DNA from: Polaribacter vadi
GTDB taxonomy: Bacteria > Bacteroidota > Bacteroidia > Flavobacteriales > Flavobacteriaceae
Assembly (NCBI RefSeq): GCF_001761365.1
Contig: NZ_CP017477.1
Span: 1,982,501 to 2,046,500, forward strand
Reading direction: 5' to 3'
DNA: 64,000 bases
Shown here one piece after another: positions 7,350 through 16,155 of the stretch. Position numbers and translations under genes: made by a program. Each line of letters starts with the position of its first letter. The first letter of the stretch is position 1. A model generated the notes under the pieces. That model was not told the DNA's origin and made no database searches. It saw nothing but the letters and a program-made list of their open reading frames with translations.

Positions 7350-9968
7350 ATGAAATCTCAAGATATTCGTGCTACTTTTTTAAACTTTTTCAAAGAAAAA
7401 TCTCATTTGGTTGTTCCTTCTGCACCAATGGTTACAAAGGATGATCCAACATTAATGTTTGTGAATTCTGGAATGGCACCATTTAAAGAATATTTTTTAG
7501 GAAATGGAACTCCAAAGCAAAACAGAATTACAGATTCTCAAAAATGTTTGCGTGTTTCTGGTAAACATAACGATTTAGAAGAAGTTGGGTATGACACCTA
7601 TCATCATACTTTATTTGAAATGTTAGGGAATTGGTCTTTTGGAGATTATTTTAAAAAAGAGGCAATTGCTTGGGCTTGGGAATTATTAACCGAAGTTTAT
7701 AAAATTGATAAAGACATCTTATATGTAACCGTTTTTGAAGGTTCAGAAGATGCTGATAACCTAAAAATGGATACAGAAGCTTTTGATATTTGGAAACAAT
7801 ATATTGCTGAAGACCGAATTTTAAAAGGAAATAAAAAAGATAATTTTTGGGAAATGGGCGAACAAGGACCTTGTGGACCTTGCTCTGAAATTCATGTTGA
7901 TATTCGTTCTGCAGAAGAAAAAGCTAAAGTTGATGGACGTACTTTAATTAACGAAGACCATCCTCATGTTGTGGAAATTTGGAACTTGGTTTTTATGCAA
8001 TATAACAGGAAAGCCAATGGTTCTTTAGAGGAATTACCAAACAAGCATATAGATACTGGTATGGGTTTTGAACGCCTTTGTATGGTTTTACAAAATGTTC
8101 AATCTAATTATGATACTGATGTTTTTACACCAATTATTAGAGAAATTGGTACGATTACAAATACAAAATACGGTTCAGATACAAAACAAGATATTGCAAC
8201 TCGTGTAATTTCAGATCATGTTAGAGCTGTTGCTTTTTCTATTGCAGATGGTCAATTACCAAGCAATACTGGAGCTGGTTATGTAATTCGTAGAATTTTA
8301 CGAAGAGCTGTAAGATATGGTTTTACTTTTTTAGATAAAAAAGAGCCTTTTATTTATAGATTAGTTGCTGTTTTAAGTGATAAAATGGGTACAGCTTTCC
8401 CTGAATTAAAAGCGCAAAAACAATTGATTGAAAATGTAATTAAAGAAGAAGAAACATCTTTTTTAAGAACTTTAGATCAAGGTTTGGTTTTGTTAGATGG
8501 TATTATTTCATCAGCAAAAACAAAAGAAATTTCTGGTGATAAAGTATTTGAATTGTATGATACTTTTGGTTTTCCAATCGATTTAACAGCTTTAATATTA
8601 TCTGAAAAAGGCTATACTTTAGACGAAAAAGGCTTTGAAGCTGAACTGCAAAAACAAAAGAAACGCTCAAGAGCTGCTAGTGAAATGAGCACAGAAGATT
8701 GGACTATTTTAGTTGAAGATGCTGTTGAGGAATTTGTTGGTTACGACTTTTTAGAAGCAAACGTAAAACTAACTAGATACAGAAAAGTAACCTCTAAAAA
8801 AGATGGTGAAATGTTTCAATTGGTTTTTAATTTAACGCCTTTTTATCCAGAAGGTGGAGGTCAAGTTGGTGATAAAGGATATTTAGAAGATGCAAATGGT
8901 GATGTTGTTTATATTTTAGATACCAAAAAAGAAAATAACGTAATTATTCATTTTGCAAAAAATCTTCCAAAAAATTTAGACGCTTCTTTTAAAGCTGTGG
9001 TTGATGAAAAGCAACGATCTAGAACAGAAAGCAATCACACAGCAACACATTTATTGCATCAAGCATTAAGAGAAGTTTTAGGAACACATGTAGAGCAAAA
9101 AGGTTCTGCTGTGCACTCTAAATACTTACGTTTCGATTTCTCTCATTTTTCTAAATTAACTTCGGATGAAATTCAGGATGTCGAAAACTTTGTGAACGCA
9201 AGAATTGCTAGCAAATTACCTTTAGAAGAAAGCAGAAATATTACCATGGAAAAAGCAATTGCAGATGGAGCAATGGCTTTATTTGGCGAAAAATATGGAG
9301 ATACTGTTAGAGCAATAAAATTCGGAAAATCTATAGAACTTTGTGGAGGAACACATGTAAAAAACACAGGCGATATTTGGCATTTTAAAATAAAATCTGA
9401 AGGTGCAGTTGCTGCAGGAATTAGAAGAATAGAAGCTATTACAAATGATGCTGTAAAAGATTTTTATACTGATAATAATACTGTTTTATCGGAAGTTAAA
9501 GAACTTTTAAATAATTCGAAAAACCCTGTAAAAGCTGTTCAAAAATTGCAAGATGAAAATGCAGATTTGCAAAAACAAGTTGAGCAATTATTAAAAGATA
9601 AAGCGCAAAATTTATCTGGCGAACTTAAAAACCAATTGCAAGAAATAAATGGTGTTCAGTTTTTAGCAACGAAGATTGATTTAGATCCTAATGGAATTAA
9701 AAATTTAGCGTTTGCTTTAGGAAAAGAATATCAAAATTTATTTTTATTATTTGCGACAGCTCCTTCAAAAGAAAAAGCAATGTTAACGTGTTATATTTCT
9801 AAAGAATTAACAGCAGAACGTGGCTATGATGCAGGAAAAGTAGTGAGGGAATTAGGGAAATTAATTCACGGAGGTGGAGGTGGTCAGCCATTTTTTGCAA
9901 CTGCTGGAGGTAAAAACCCTGGAGGAATTCCTAAAGTTTTGGAAAGAGCAAAAGATTATTTAAAATAA
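7350..9968 (+). CDS. alaS: Alanine--tRNA ligase
   Basis: An 872-residue class II synthetase that charges tRNA-Ala, close to the bacterial norm of about 875. The catalytic domain holds [10 protein letters not shown] and the aminoacylation motifs. The editing domain has the zinc ligands in [13 protein letters not shown] (near 568) and [10 protein letters not shown] (near 666). The C-terminal DHHA1 domain ends with the glycine-rich [14 protein letters not shown]. The ATG fits the family N terminus ([14 protein letters not shown]). The gene is divergent from the M23 peptidase gene and ends 12 bp before a small membrane-protein frame. Confidence 0.98.
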   Translation: MKSQDIRATFLNFFKEKSHLVVPSAPMVTKDDPTLMFVNSGMAPFKEYFLGNGTPKQNRITDSQKCLRVSGKHNDLEEVGYDTYHHTLFEMLGNWSFGDYFKKEAIAWAWELLTEVYKIDKDILYVTVFEGSEDADNLKMDTEAFDIWKQYIAEDRILKGNKKDNFWEMGEQGPCGPCSEIHVDIRSAEEKAKVDGRTLINEDHPHVVEIWNLVFMQYNRKANGSLEELPNKHIDTGMGFERLCMVLQNVQSNYDTDVFTPIIREIGTITNTKYGSDTKQDIATRVISDHVRAVAFSIADGQLPSNTGAGYVIRRILRRAVRYGFTFLDKKEPFIYRLVAVLSDKMGTAFPELKAQKQLIENVIKEEETSFLRTLDQGLVLLDGIISSAKTKEISGDKVFELYDTFGFPIDLTALILSEKGYTLDEKGFEAELQKQKKRSRAASEMSTEDWTILVEDAVEEFVGYDFLEANVKLTRYRKVTSKKDGEMFQLVFNLTPFYPEGGGQVGDKGYLEDANGDVVYILDTKKENNVIIHFAKNLPKNLDASFKAVVDEKQRSRTESNHTATHLLHQALREVLGTHVEQKGSAVHSKYLRFDFSHFSKLTSDEIQDVENFVNARIASKLPLEESRNITMEKAIADGAMALFGEKYGDTVRAIKFGKSIELCGGTHVKNTGDIWHFKIKSEGAVAAGIRRIEAITNDAVKDFYTDNNTVLSEVKELLNNSKNPVKAVQKLQDENADLQKQVEQLLKDKAQNLSGELKNQLQEINGVQFLATKIDLDPNGIKNLAFALGKEYQNLFLLFATAPSKEKAMLTCYISKELTAERGYDAGKVVRELGKLIHGGGGGQPFFATAGGKNPGGIPKVLERAKDYLK

Positions 9969-9980
9969 ATATTTTTAAAA

Positions 9981-10097
9981 TTGAAAAAAGTTAAAAATAT
10001 AGGGAAATTCTTAATTGCTATTTTATTAATCATACTAGTCTTAATTGTTTCAGGTTTTGGAATTTGGTATGTAAGCTCTTTTTTGTTTGATAAGTAA
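9981..10097 (+). CDS. Possible small single-pass membrane protein (38 aa)
   Basis: A TTG-initiated frame 12 bp after alaS encodes 38 residues: a basic start MKKVKNIGK, a strongly hydrophobic core (about 10-34) and the tail LFDK. The charge distribution and single helix are like real small membrane proteins, and the stop falls just before the repeat at 10103. There is no ATG and no paralogue to support it, so it may be chance. I do not recognise a family. Confidence 0.4.
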   Translation: MKKVKNIGKFLIAILLIILVLIVSGFGIWYVSSFLFDK

Positions 10098-10102
10098 AAA
10101 AT

Positions 10103-10233
10103 ATCTCGCAAAGACGCAGAGTCGCAAAGGAAAATAAGTTTTAAATTGCTCAGTAAACAAACACTTAAAAAGTAATAATAAAGTATCAATATAAAAAAAA
10201 TACAACTTATAAAAACTTTGCGTCTTTGCGTGA
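10103..10233. repeat. MITE-like element, CGCAAAGACGCA inverted repeat
   Basis: The left end TCTCGCAAAGACGCAGAG and the right end CTTTGCGTCTTTGCGTGA are near-perfect reverse complements (16 of 18), with a 12-bp perfect core CGCAAAGACGCA. Inner sequences next to each end (CGCAAAGGAAAATAAGTT and AACTTATAAAAACTTTGCG) also pair. The unit is about 131 bp, has no gene inside, and ends 5 bp before the GSCFA start codon. Its two-part heptamer ends resemble those around the GxxExxY gene at 22871-23431. Confidence 0.7.
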
Positions 10234-10238
10234 TAACT

Positions 10239-11189
10239 ATGAAACTACAAACTCAAATTCCAATAAAAAAACAACAACATAATCAAATAGATTATAACTC
10301 AAAATTGTTTTTAGTAGGTTCGTGTTTTTCAGAAAATATTGGCAACAAATTAAATTATTTTAAATTTCAAGCGACTCAAAATCCGTTTGGAATTCTTTTT
10401 CATCCAAAATCGATTGAGACTTTCATTACAAATGCTATCAATAAAAAAGTATATTCAGAAAGTGATTTAGTTTTTCAAAATGAACGTTGGCATTGTTTTG
10501 ATGCACATTCTAGTTTGAGTTCTTCAGATAAAAATGAACTTTTAGAAAATTTGAATTCGGCAATTGTATCGACAAATAATAAACTAAAAGAAACTTCTCA
10601 TATTATCATTACATTAGGAACTGCTTGGGTTTACAGATTTATAGATACTGATGAGATTGTAGCCAATTGTCATAAAATTCCACAGAAAAAATTCTTAAAA
10701 GAGCTTTTAACTGTTGATGAAATTACTGAAAGTTTAGAGGCAATTATTGTACTTCTAAAATCAATCAATAGAGACGTGAATATCATTTTTACAGTTTCTC
10801 CTGTTCGTCATTTAAAAGACGGGTTTATAGAAAACACTCAAAGTAAAGCGCATTTAATTGCAGGAATTCATAACACAATTAATGCTCGAAAAAACATCAA
10901 TTATTTTCCGAGTTTTGAACTTATGATGGACGAACTAAGAGATTATCGTTTTTACGCAGAAGATATGATTCATCCCAATGCAACAGCCATCAATTATATT
11001 TGGGAAAAATTTACAGATACTTGGTTTGCAGAAGAAATAGCATCAACCTTAAAAGAAATTGATGCAATTCAAAAAGGAATACTACACAGACCTTTTAATC
11101 AAAATTCAGCTGAGCATCAACAGTTTCTAAAGAAATTAGCATTAAAAAAGGAGAAAATTAAAGTACAATTTCCTTTCATCAATTTTTAA
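10239..11189 (+). CDS. GSCFA domain-containing protein
   Basis: A 316-residue protein of the GSCFA family, which is common in Bacteroidota and proposed to be an SGNH/GDSL-like hydrolase fold. The namesake motif is visible as LVGSCFSENIGNKL near residue 24, with ITLGTAWVYR near 117 and YRFYAEDMIHPNATAINYIW near 240, whose DxxHP is typical of the SGNH Asp-His pair. A longer reading from 10218 would only add residues encoded by the repeat, so the ATG at 10239 is preferred. The substrate is not known. Confidence 0.85.
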   Translation: MKLQTQIPIKKQQHNQIDYNSKLFLVGSCFSENIGNKLNYFKFQATQNPFGILFHPKSIETFITNAINKKVYSESDLVFQNERWHCFDAHSSLSSSDKNELLENLNSAIVSTNNKLKETSHIIITLGTAWVYRFIDTDEIVANCHKIPQKKFLKELLTVDEITESLEAIIVLLKSINRDVNIIFTVSPVRHLKDGFIENTQSKAHLIAGIHNTINARKNINYFPSFELMMDELRDYRFYAEDMIHPNATAINYIWEKFTDTWFAEEIASTLKEIDAIQKGILHRPFNQNSAEHQQFLKKLALKKEKIKVQFPFINF

Positions 11190-11212
11190 AATAACTTATT
11201 CCTTTTTTAAAT

Positions 11213-11260
11213 ATACGTCAAATGACGTATTGTTTTCATTTTCGTTTTTAAGCAGTTTTG
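11213..11260 (+). promoter_or_regulatory. Regulon site 1: palindrome plus -7 box
   Basis: The perfect palindrome ATACGTCAAATGACGTAT (8-bp arms around AA) spans 11213-11230. Counting from its end, the 30th base is the G of CAGTTTTG at 11253-11260, which can serve as the -7 box. The gene start is 25 bp further on. The same geometry is seen at three other promoters in this locus. Confidence 0.75.
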
Positions 11261-11284
11261 TAACTGAACTTTAAAACATTTAAA

Positions 11285-12358
11285 ATGAAAAAAGTATTCT
11301 TATCTACAATCGTAATTTGTTTTACAATTTCTTTAAACGCACAAAGCTTAGGAAAGTTAAAAATTACTGACAAAACTTATGGATTAAATAAAATGAAAAA
11401 ATCCTCAAAAAAAATCTATATTAATTCTTTTAATGTAGATTTTGAAATTTACAAAGAAGCAGTAGATTTTAAAGCTGGTGGAGATGGTGGAAAAATTGGG
11501 GGAAATAAAAGTAGTGCAACTGCAAGAGCTGCTGTAGGTTTAGATGGTGTTGATGCTATTAAAATGCAAGAAAAAACAAATTTACTTTTTAATAATTTTG
11601 TAGATCGATTAAAAAAAGAGGGTTATGAAATTATAGCTGGAGAAGAAGCTGGTAAAACAGATGCGTTACAAGGTTGGGATAAAGCAAGCGGACCCTATAT
11701 TATAGAAAGTAGAAGTGGTATTATTACTTGTGCACCAGAAAACTACACTTTTTTTCACAAAAAAGCTGGCATTTTAGGTCTGGGTGGTTTAGGTATACAA
11801 TCTAAACTTTCTAAAGATTTAGATGATGCAATTATTGCAGATGTTAATATGCATGTAATGTTTTCTGAAAATGGTAGCGACTTTTTTAGTGCTGGTGGTG
11901 CAAAAGTAAAGATCTTAACTAATTTGCGTTTAATTGATGAATATGTAGTTACAATTCCTAAAAAATTGAAAAAGAAAAAAAGCACTTTAGGTAAAATATT
12001 TGGCTCTGTTCAAATAAAAGGTGCAGTAGAAAGTTACCCTGTAAATTCTATGATTTCGTTTTCTTACGGAAAAACAGGTTTAGGTTCTACAGCACAGTTT
12101 ATGGGAACACTAAAGGACGATCTTGAAATTGAAGGTGTTATGAAAAAAGAAAAAATTGTTGCTTACCAAAAACAGGGTTCTTTTACACCAACTTCATTTT
12201 CTACATTTTCTAATTATTTAGACGCAAAAGCAGATCGATTTTCTAAAACTGCAAAATGGATTAAAGTTGATCCTGATAAATACGCAGAAGGATATTACAA
12301 CGCTTGTAATACTTTTTTAGAAAAACAATTAGATGCGTTTTTTAATGAAATTAAATAA
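11285..12358 (+). CDS. Secreted protein of unknown function, first regulon gene
   Basis: A 357-residue protein with a clear signal peptide (MKKVFLSTIVICFTISLNAQ). I do not recognise a family. The mature part has a Gly-rich GGDGGKIGG stretch near 62, a basic segment KKLKKKKSTLG near 230, and a C-terminal region rich in Lys and aromatics. There is no lipobox, TonB-linked motif or T9SS sorting tail. It stands alone between two copies of the palindromic site, with the upstream copy placed to drive it. It may be the main output of the two-component system at 13334-16145. Confidence 0.8.
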   Translation: MKKVFLSTIVICFTISLNAQSLGKLKITDKTYGLNKMKKSSKKIYINSFNVDFEIYKEAVDFKAGGDGGKIGGNKSSATARAAVGLDGVDAIKMQEKTNLLFNNFVDRLKKEGYEIIAGEEAGKTDALQGWDKASGPYIIESRSGIITCAPENYTFFHKKAGILGLGGLGIQSKLSKDLDDAIIADVNMHVMFSENGSDFFSAGGAKVKILTNLRLIDEYVVTIPKKLKKKKSTLGKIFGSVQIKGAVESYPVNSMISFSYGKTGLGSTAQFMGTLKDDLEIEGVMKKEKIVAYQKQGSFTPTSFSTFSNYLDAKADRFSKTAKWIKVDPDKYAEGYYNACNTFLEKQLDAFFNEIK

Positions 12359-12372
12359 CTAAAATTTCTAAA

Positions 12373-12420
12373 ATAGGTCAATTGCCGTATTTTAAAAATA
12401 AAAGTTATGTTAGAAGTTTG
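12373..12420 (+). promoter_or_regulatory. Regulon site 2: palindrome plus -7 box
   Basis: The imperfect palindrome ATAGGTCAATTGCCGTAT spans 12373-12390. Exactly 30 nt later, GAAGTTTG ends at 12420. The lipoprotein gene starts at 12447. It differs from site 1 mainly in the outer arm bases. Confidence 0.72.
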
Positions 12421-12446
12421 TAGAAATAAATTTAAAAATAAAAATT

Positions 12447-12920
12447 ATGAAAAAATTAAAAAACGTATTTTTCTTTGTTTGCTTATCTGCATTAATATCT
12501 TGTAGTGATGCTACAGATGAAGATTTAGGAATTTCTGGAGAAGGCTCTTTTACAGCTAAAGTTGATGGAGTTATCTTTACATCTCTAAAAGCAACAGTTG
12601 GTGCATCTGTTTCTAAAGAAGTTGCTGCCATACAAGGATCAAAATCTGATGGAGAATATATTAGAATTAACATTTTAAACTACACTGGTGTTGGCACTTA
12701 TACAACTGGAGATGCTGTTACAAATGTAAATTCCATACAATATGGCACTGTAAGCCCAATTTCAACTTGGATTTCTACCTTTAACCAAGGAACTGGAACC
12801 ATTAAAATAACAGAAGACACTTCCTCAACTATTTCTGGTACGTTTTCATTTACAGGCGTTCAAGATGGTTTTGCAAACAAAATAGTTACAGAAGGTACCT
12901 TTAACGCTCCAAAAAAATAA
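12447..12920 (+). CDS. DUF6252-like lipoprotein
   Basis: A 157-residue lipoprotein: signal MKKLKNVFFFVCLSALIS followed by a lipobox Cys at residue 19. The mature part is a small beta-rich domain with SGEGSFTAKVDGVIFTS near 29, a pattern seen in DUF6252-type Flavobacteriia lipoproteins, and ends VTEGTFNAPKK. It is probably exposed in the outer membrane or periplasm. It has its own copy of the regulon site and sits between the secreted protein and the kinase genes, so it is likely a co-regulated output. Its function is not known. Confidence 0.8.
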   Translation: MKKLKNVFFFVCLSALISCSDATDEDLGISGEGSFTAKVDGVIFTSLKATVGASVSKEVAAIQGSKSDGEYIRINILNYTGVGTYTTGDAVTNVNSIQYGTVSPISTWISTFNQGTGTIKITEDTSSTISGTFSFTGVQDGFANKIVTEGTFNAPKK

Positions 12921-12948
12921 GGGAAACTTTGAAATGAAAAAGAGAAAA

Positions 12949-12996
12949 ATACGGCATTTGTCGTATTTTTTTTTGCTTTTAAATTTAGGAAATTTG
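12949..12996 (+). promoter_or_regulatory. Regulon site 3: palindrome plus -7 box
   Basis: ATACGGCATTTGTCGTAT spans 12949-12966 (arms with one mismatch). The sequence GAAATTTG ends at 12996, again exactly 30 nt after the palindrome. It precedes the small membrane protein and kinase genes. Confidence 0.72.
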
Positions 12997-13017
12997 TATT
13001 AAAAAATATTTAATTTG

Positions 13018-13293
13018 ATGGTCCAAACCTTTAAAATATCTTATTATTTAATTCCAATTTTAGTGATTTTAGGAAGCTATTTTTATTATTCTTTTCAAAA
13101 ATTGAAAAAAGTTGAAACTAAAAGATTGCAACTTTTATACGCCGAAATTTTACTTGAAAAAGAAGTTATGCAACATTTTAAAAAAGAGTCTAAAAAAACA
13201 GATGATCTAAATAACTCAATTGAACAAAAGTTATTAAAAATTAAAGTTTCCATTTTTAATATTGATTTTAGTTTGAGTGAAATTTTTAATTAA
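13018..13293 (+). CDS. Small membrane protein with coiled coil, kinase partner
   Basis: A 91-residue protein with one N-terminal transmembrane helix (about 7-26, ISYYLIPILVILGSYFYY) and a charged helical tail likely to form a coiled coil. The ATG at 13018 is chosen over an overlapping TTG one codon upstream. It ends 40 bp before the preferred start of the histidine kinase and shares its promoter. I do not recognise a family. It may modulate the kinase, which is inferred from operon position only. Confidence 0.7.
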   Translation: MVQTFKISYYLIPILVILGSYFYYSFQKLKKVETKRLQLLYAEILLEKEVMQHFKKESKKTDDLNNSIEQKLLKIKVSIFNIDFSLSEIFN

Positions 13294-13333
13294 AATAAAA
13301 ATCTTAAATTGTATTCCTAATTATCAATCCTTT

Positions 13334-15445
13334 ATGGAAAATATAAAATCAAATATCTTAATTTTATTATTACTTTTTTCACTTTCGAATCTATCTCAAA
13401 ACAGGAAAATAGATAGTTTAAAAACCAAATTGAATGTAACTTTTAATGAAAAGGAAAAAGCTGACATACTTATGCTGTTAGTTGATAACTATTTTAATAC
13501 AAATAAAGATTCTGCTGAAATTTATATCCAAAAAACAATTCAACTAACAGAAGGTAAAGAAAATCTTAAAACGCCAAATATTCATTCTATTTTAAAATTT
13601 GCACAGCTATATATAGTAAAAGGCGATTATGTAAAATCTCAAGCTAAATACGATTTAGCCTGGAGTAAAATGAAAGGTGAATATAATTATTTTTTGTATA
13701 ATAAATATTATGGAGATTTAGGAGTTTTAAATTTTTATAAAGGTGATTTCGAAAGCGCCTTAAAAAGTTTTACAGCAGGACTTGAATTGGCTGAAAAAGA
13801 AAAAAATGAAGCAGATCAATTACGATTCTTAAATAACAAAGCGCTTGCTATGTCTTATTTAGGGAAAGCAGAAAGTTCTTTGGATGTTCATAAAAAAGCA
13901 ATTTCTCTTGCCGAAAAATTAAATGATTCTACTGCTTTAGGAAAATCTTTCAACAACATTGGTTTGATTTATGAGGATATGAAAGAATATCAAAAAGCTT
14001 TAGAGTTTTATAAGCAGGCTTTAGAAATTAAGAAAAATGGAAAAAGTCAAGTTGATGTTGCCAATAGCTTATATAATGTTGCAGGAATGTATAAAGAAAT
14101 TGGCGAGAAAGAAAAAGACACATCCCTATATTCAAAAGCAGAAAACTACTATCAAAAATCGTTAAATATTGCTAAAAAGATAGATTATGGTAAAGTTGTT
14201 TTGTTCAGCAAAACAGGTATTGCTCAATTAGCAACTGTTAGAAATCAACATGAAAAAGCAATTTCCATTTATAAATCTGTAATAATTGATGCAGAGAAAA
14301 CAAATGATGCTCAAACTTTAAGAGTTTGTTATCTTAATTTAGGTATCAATTACTTAAAATTGAAGCAAATAAATATTGCTGAAAGTTATTTATTAAAAGC
14401 ACTTCCCTTAATAGAAAATGCGAATAATCCAGCAGATAAAGCTAAAATATATAAGAATTTATCTTCAGTTTATGCTGAAAAAAAACAATTTCCTAAAGCT
14501 TATACTTATTTTCAAAAACAATACGATTTAGAGAATGAACTTTCTAAAAATTCATTACAAACTAAAATATCTGATTTTGAAGTAAAATATGAAACCGCAA
14601 AAAAAGAAAAAGAAATAGCCCAGCAAAAAGAGGAACTTTTAGAAAAAGAATTAGCCATTAAAAACAGAAATTTATACACACTTCTCTTAGCATCAGCTTT
14701 ACTAATTTTAGGAATTATCTTTTTTGGGATTTATAAAAAGAACCAATTTAAAAGAAAACAATTACAGAAAGAAATCGATTTGAAAGATGCTTTAGCAACG
14801 ATAAAAACACAAAACAGATTGCAAGAACAACGTTTAAGAATTTCTAGAGATTTGCATGATAATATAGGTTCTCAACTTACCTTTATCATATCATCAATAG
14901 ATAATTTAAAATTTGTTTCTAAAGGCGAAAATGATAAATTAAAAGATAAATTAAGCAATATTAGTTCTTTTACTTCTGGCACTATTCACGAATTAAGAGA
15001 CACCATTTGGGCTATGAATAAAAGTAAAATTTCTGTTGAAGATCTGCACTCAAGAATTTTATCATTTATAGAAAAAGCAAAAATTGCAGTACCAGAATTG
15101 GAGTTTGAGATTTTATATACCATTAATAAAAATACCAGTTTTTCTTCTTTAATTGGTATGAATTTATTTCGAGTAATTCAAGAAGCTATTAATAACGCTA
15201 TTAAATATGCAGAAGCCAGTAAACTTGAAATTCATCTAAAAAAAGAGCAGCAAAATTTCGTGATTTCTATTATTGATAATGGCAAAGGATTCAATATTAA
15301 TACAGTCGATTTAGGAAATGGTTTAAGTAATATGGAAAAAAGAATGAGTGATATTGATGGTAAAGTGAGCATCAACTCAAAAGAAAAAATAGGTACAGAA
15401 ATTAAGCTAGAAATTGCGTTAGAAAATACGTCAAATGACGTATAA
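13334..15445 (+). CDS. TPR-containing sensor histidine kinase (NarX/HisKA_3 type)
   Basis: A 703-residue sensor kinase. A signal peptide (MENIKSNILILLLLFSLSNL) leads to a periplasmic part with several tetratricopeptide repeats (about 80-400, for example SFNNIGLIYEDMKEYQKALE), a coiled coil, one membrane helix (about 450-470), a HisKA_3 dimerisation box RISRDLHDNIGSQL with His near 508, and a HATPase with NNAIKYAEA and DNGKGF. The ATG at 13334 gives a proper signal peptide, while a longer reading adds a non-signal stretch. The last codons overlap regulon site 4. It pairs with the adjacent response regulator. Confidence 0.93.
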   Translation: MENIKSNILILLLLFSLSNLSQNRKIDSLKTKLNVTFNEKEKADILMLLVDNYFNTNKDSAEIYIQKTIQLTEGKENLKTPNIHSILKFAQLYIVKGDYVKSQAKYDLAWSKMKGEYNYFLYNKYYGDLGVLNFYKGDFESALKSFTAGLELAEKEKNEADQLRFLNNKALAMSYLGKAESSLDVHKKAISLAEKLNDSTALGKSFNNIGLIYEDMKEYQKALEFYKQALEIKKNGKSQVDVANSLYNVAGMYKEIGEKEKDTSLYSKAENYYQKSLNIAKKIDYGKVVLFSKTGIAQLATVRNQHEKAISIYKSVIIDAEKTNDAQTLRVCYLNLGINYLKLKQINIAESYLLKALPLIENANNPADKAKIYKNLSSVYAEKKQFPKAYTYFQKQYDLENELSKNSLQTKISDFEVKYETAKKEKEIAQQKEELLEKELAIKNRNLYTLLLASALLILGIIFFGIYKKNQFKRKQLQKEIDLKDALATIKTQNRLQEQRLRISRDLHDNIGSQLTFIISSIDNLKFVSKGENDKLKDKLSNISSFTSGTIHELRDTIWAMNKSKISVEDLHSRILSFIEKAKIAVPELEFEILYTINKNTSFSSLIGMNLFRVIQEAINNAIKYAEASKLEIHLKKEQQNFVISIIDNGKGFNINTVDLGNGLSNMEKRMSDIDGKVSINSKEKIGTEIKLEIALENTSNDV

Positions 15446-15473
15446 AAATTTTTAGAAATAATTGTTATTTTTA
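15426..15473 (+). promoter_or_regulatory. Regulon site 4: palindrome plus -7 box for the response regulator
   Basis: ATACGTCAAATGACGTAT spans 15426-15443, identical to site 1, and forms the last codons and part of the stop of the kinase gene. Exactly 30 nt later TATTTTTA ends at 15473, one base off the TAnnTTTG consensus. The response regulator ATG is at 15492, so it probably has its own autoregulated promoter. Confidence 0.75.
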
Positions 15474-15491
15474 TACATCAAGATGTTAGCT

Positions 15492-16145
15492 ATGAACTTA
15501 AAAATTTGCATTGCAGAAGACAATTATTTCTTAACCAAAGCCATCAAAGAAAAACTATCTTTTTTTGAGGATATTTCCGTAAAATTTCATGCAAATAATG
15601 GTGCAGAATTAATTGGCAAATTAGAGGAAAACCATAACATAGATGTTATTTTAATGGATATTCAAATGCCAGTAATGGATGGCATAAAAGCCACAGAATT
15701 GGTAAAGAACAAATATCCGCAGATAAAAGTAATTATGCTAACTGTTGTAGATGATGATGAGTGTATTTTTAATGCGATAAAAGCTGGTGCAAATGGCTAT
15801 TTATTGAAAGAAATTGATGCTGAAAACTTACATAAAAGCATTTTAGAAGTAACAGAAGGTGGTGCACCAATGACACCAAGTATAGCTCTTAAAACCTTAA
15901 ATTTATTAAGAAATCCTGATGTATCAACTTCTAAATCAAAAGATGAAGAGGAAATTAAATTAACCAAAAGAGAAACCGAAATTCTAATACAATTAAGTAA
16001 AGGTCTTAATTACAATAGTATTTCAGATAATTTAATTATTTCGCCATCAACTGTAAGAAAACACATCGAAAACATCTACAAAAAACTACAAGTACACAGT
16101 AAAATGGAAGCTGTTATGAAAGCTCAAAATAGGAATCTTATTTAA
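15492..16145 (+). CDS. NarL/FixJ-type response regulator
   Basis: A 217-residue two-component regulator. The receiver domain has the acidic pair CIAEDN near 10, the phosphorylated Asp56 in VILMDIQMPVMDG, Thr in MLTVVDD and Lys in YLLKEID. A LuxR-type helix-turn-helix follows (LTKRETEILIQLSKG, then ISPSTVRKHIENIYKKL). Three starts are possible (TTG 15462, ATG 15483, ATG 15492); ATG 15492 fits the family N terminus. NarL-type proteins bind short palindromes as dimers, so this is the natural candidate to bind the four ATACG...CGTAT sites. Confidence 0.94.
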   Translation: MNLKICIAEDNYFLTKAIKEKLSFFEDISVKFHANNGAELIGKLEENHNIDVILMDIQMPVMDGIKATELVKNKYPQIKVIMLTVVDDDECIFNAIKAGANGYLLKEIDAENLHKSILEVTEGGAPMTPSIALKTLNLLRNPDVSTSKSKDEEEIKLTKRETEILIQLSKGLNYNSISDNLIISPSTVRKHIENIYKKLQVHSKMEAVMKAQNRNLI

Positions 16146-16155
16146 AATAAAATTC

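Noticed and set aside
10218..10238. Earlier start of the GSCFA gene
   Set aside because: The first seven codons would be made of repeat DNA (MRLCVIT); the same false extension appears before the methyltransferase at 23418. ATG 10239 fits the family.
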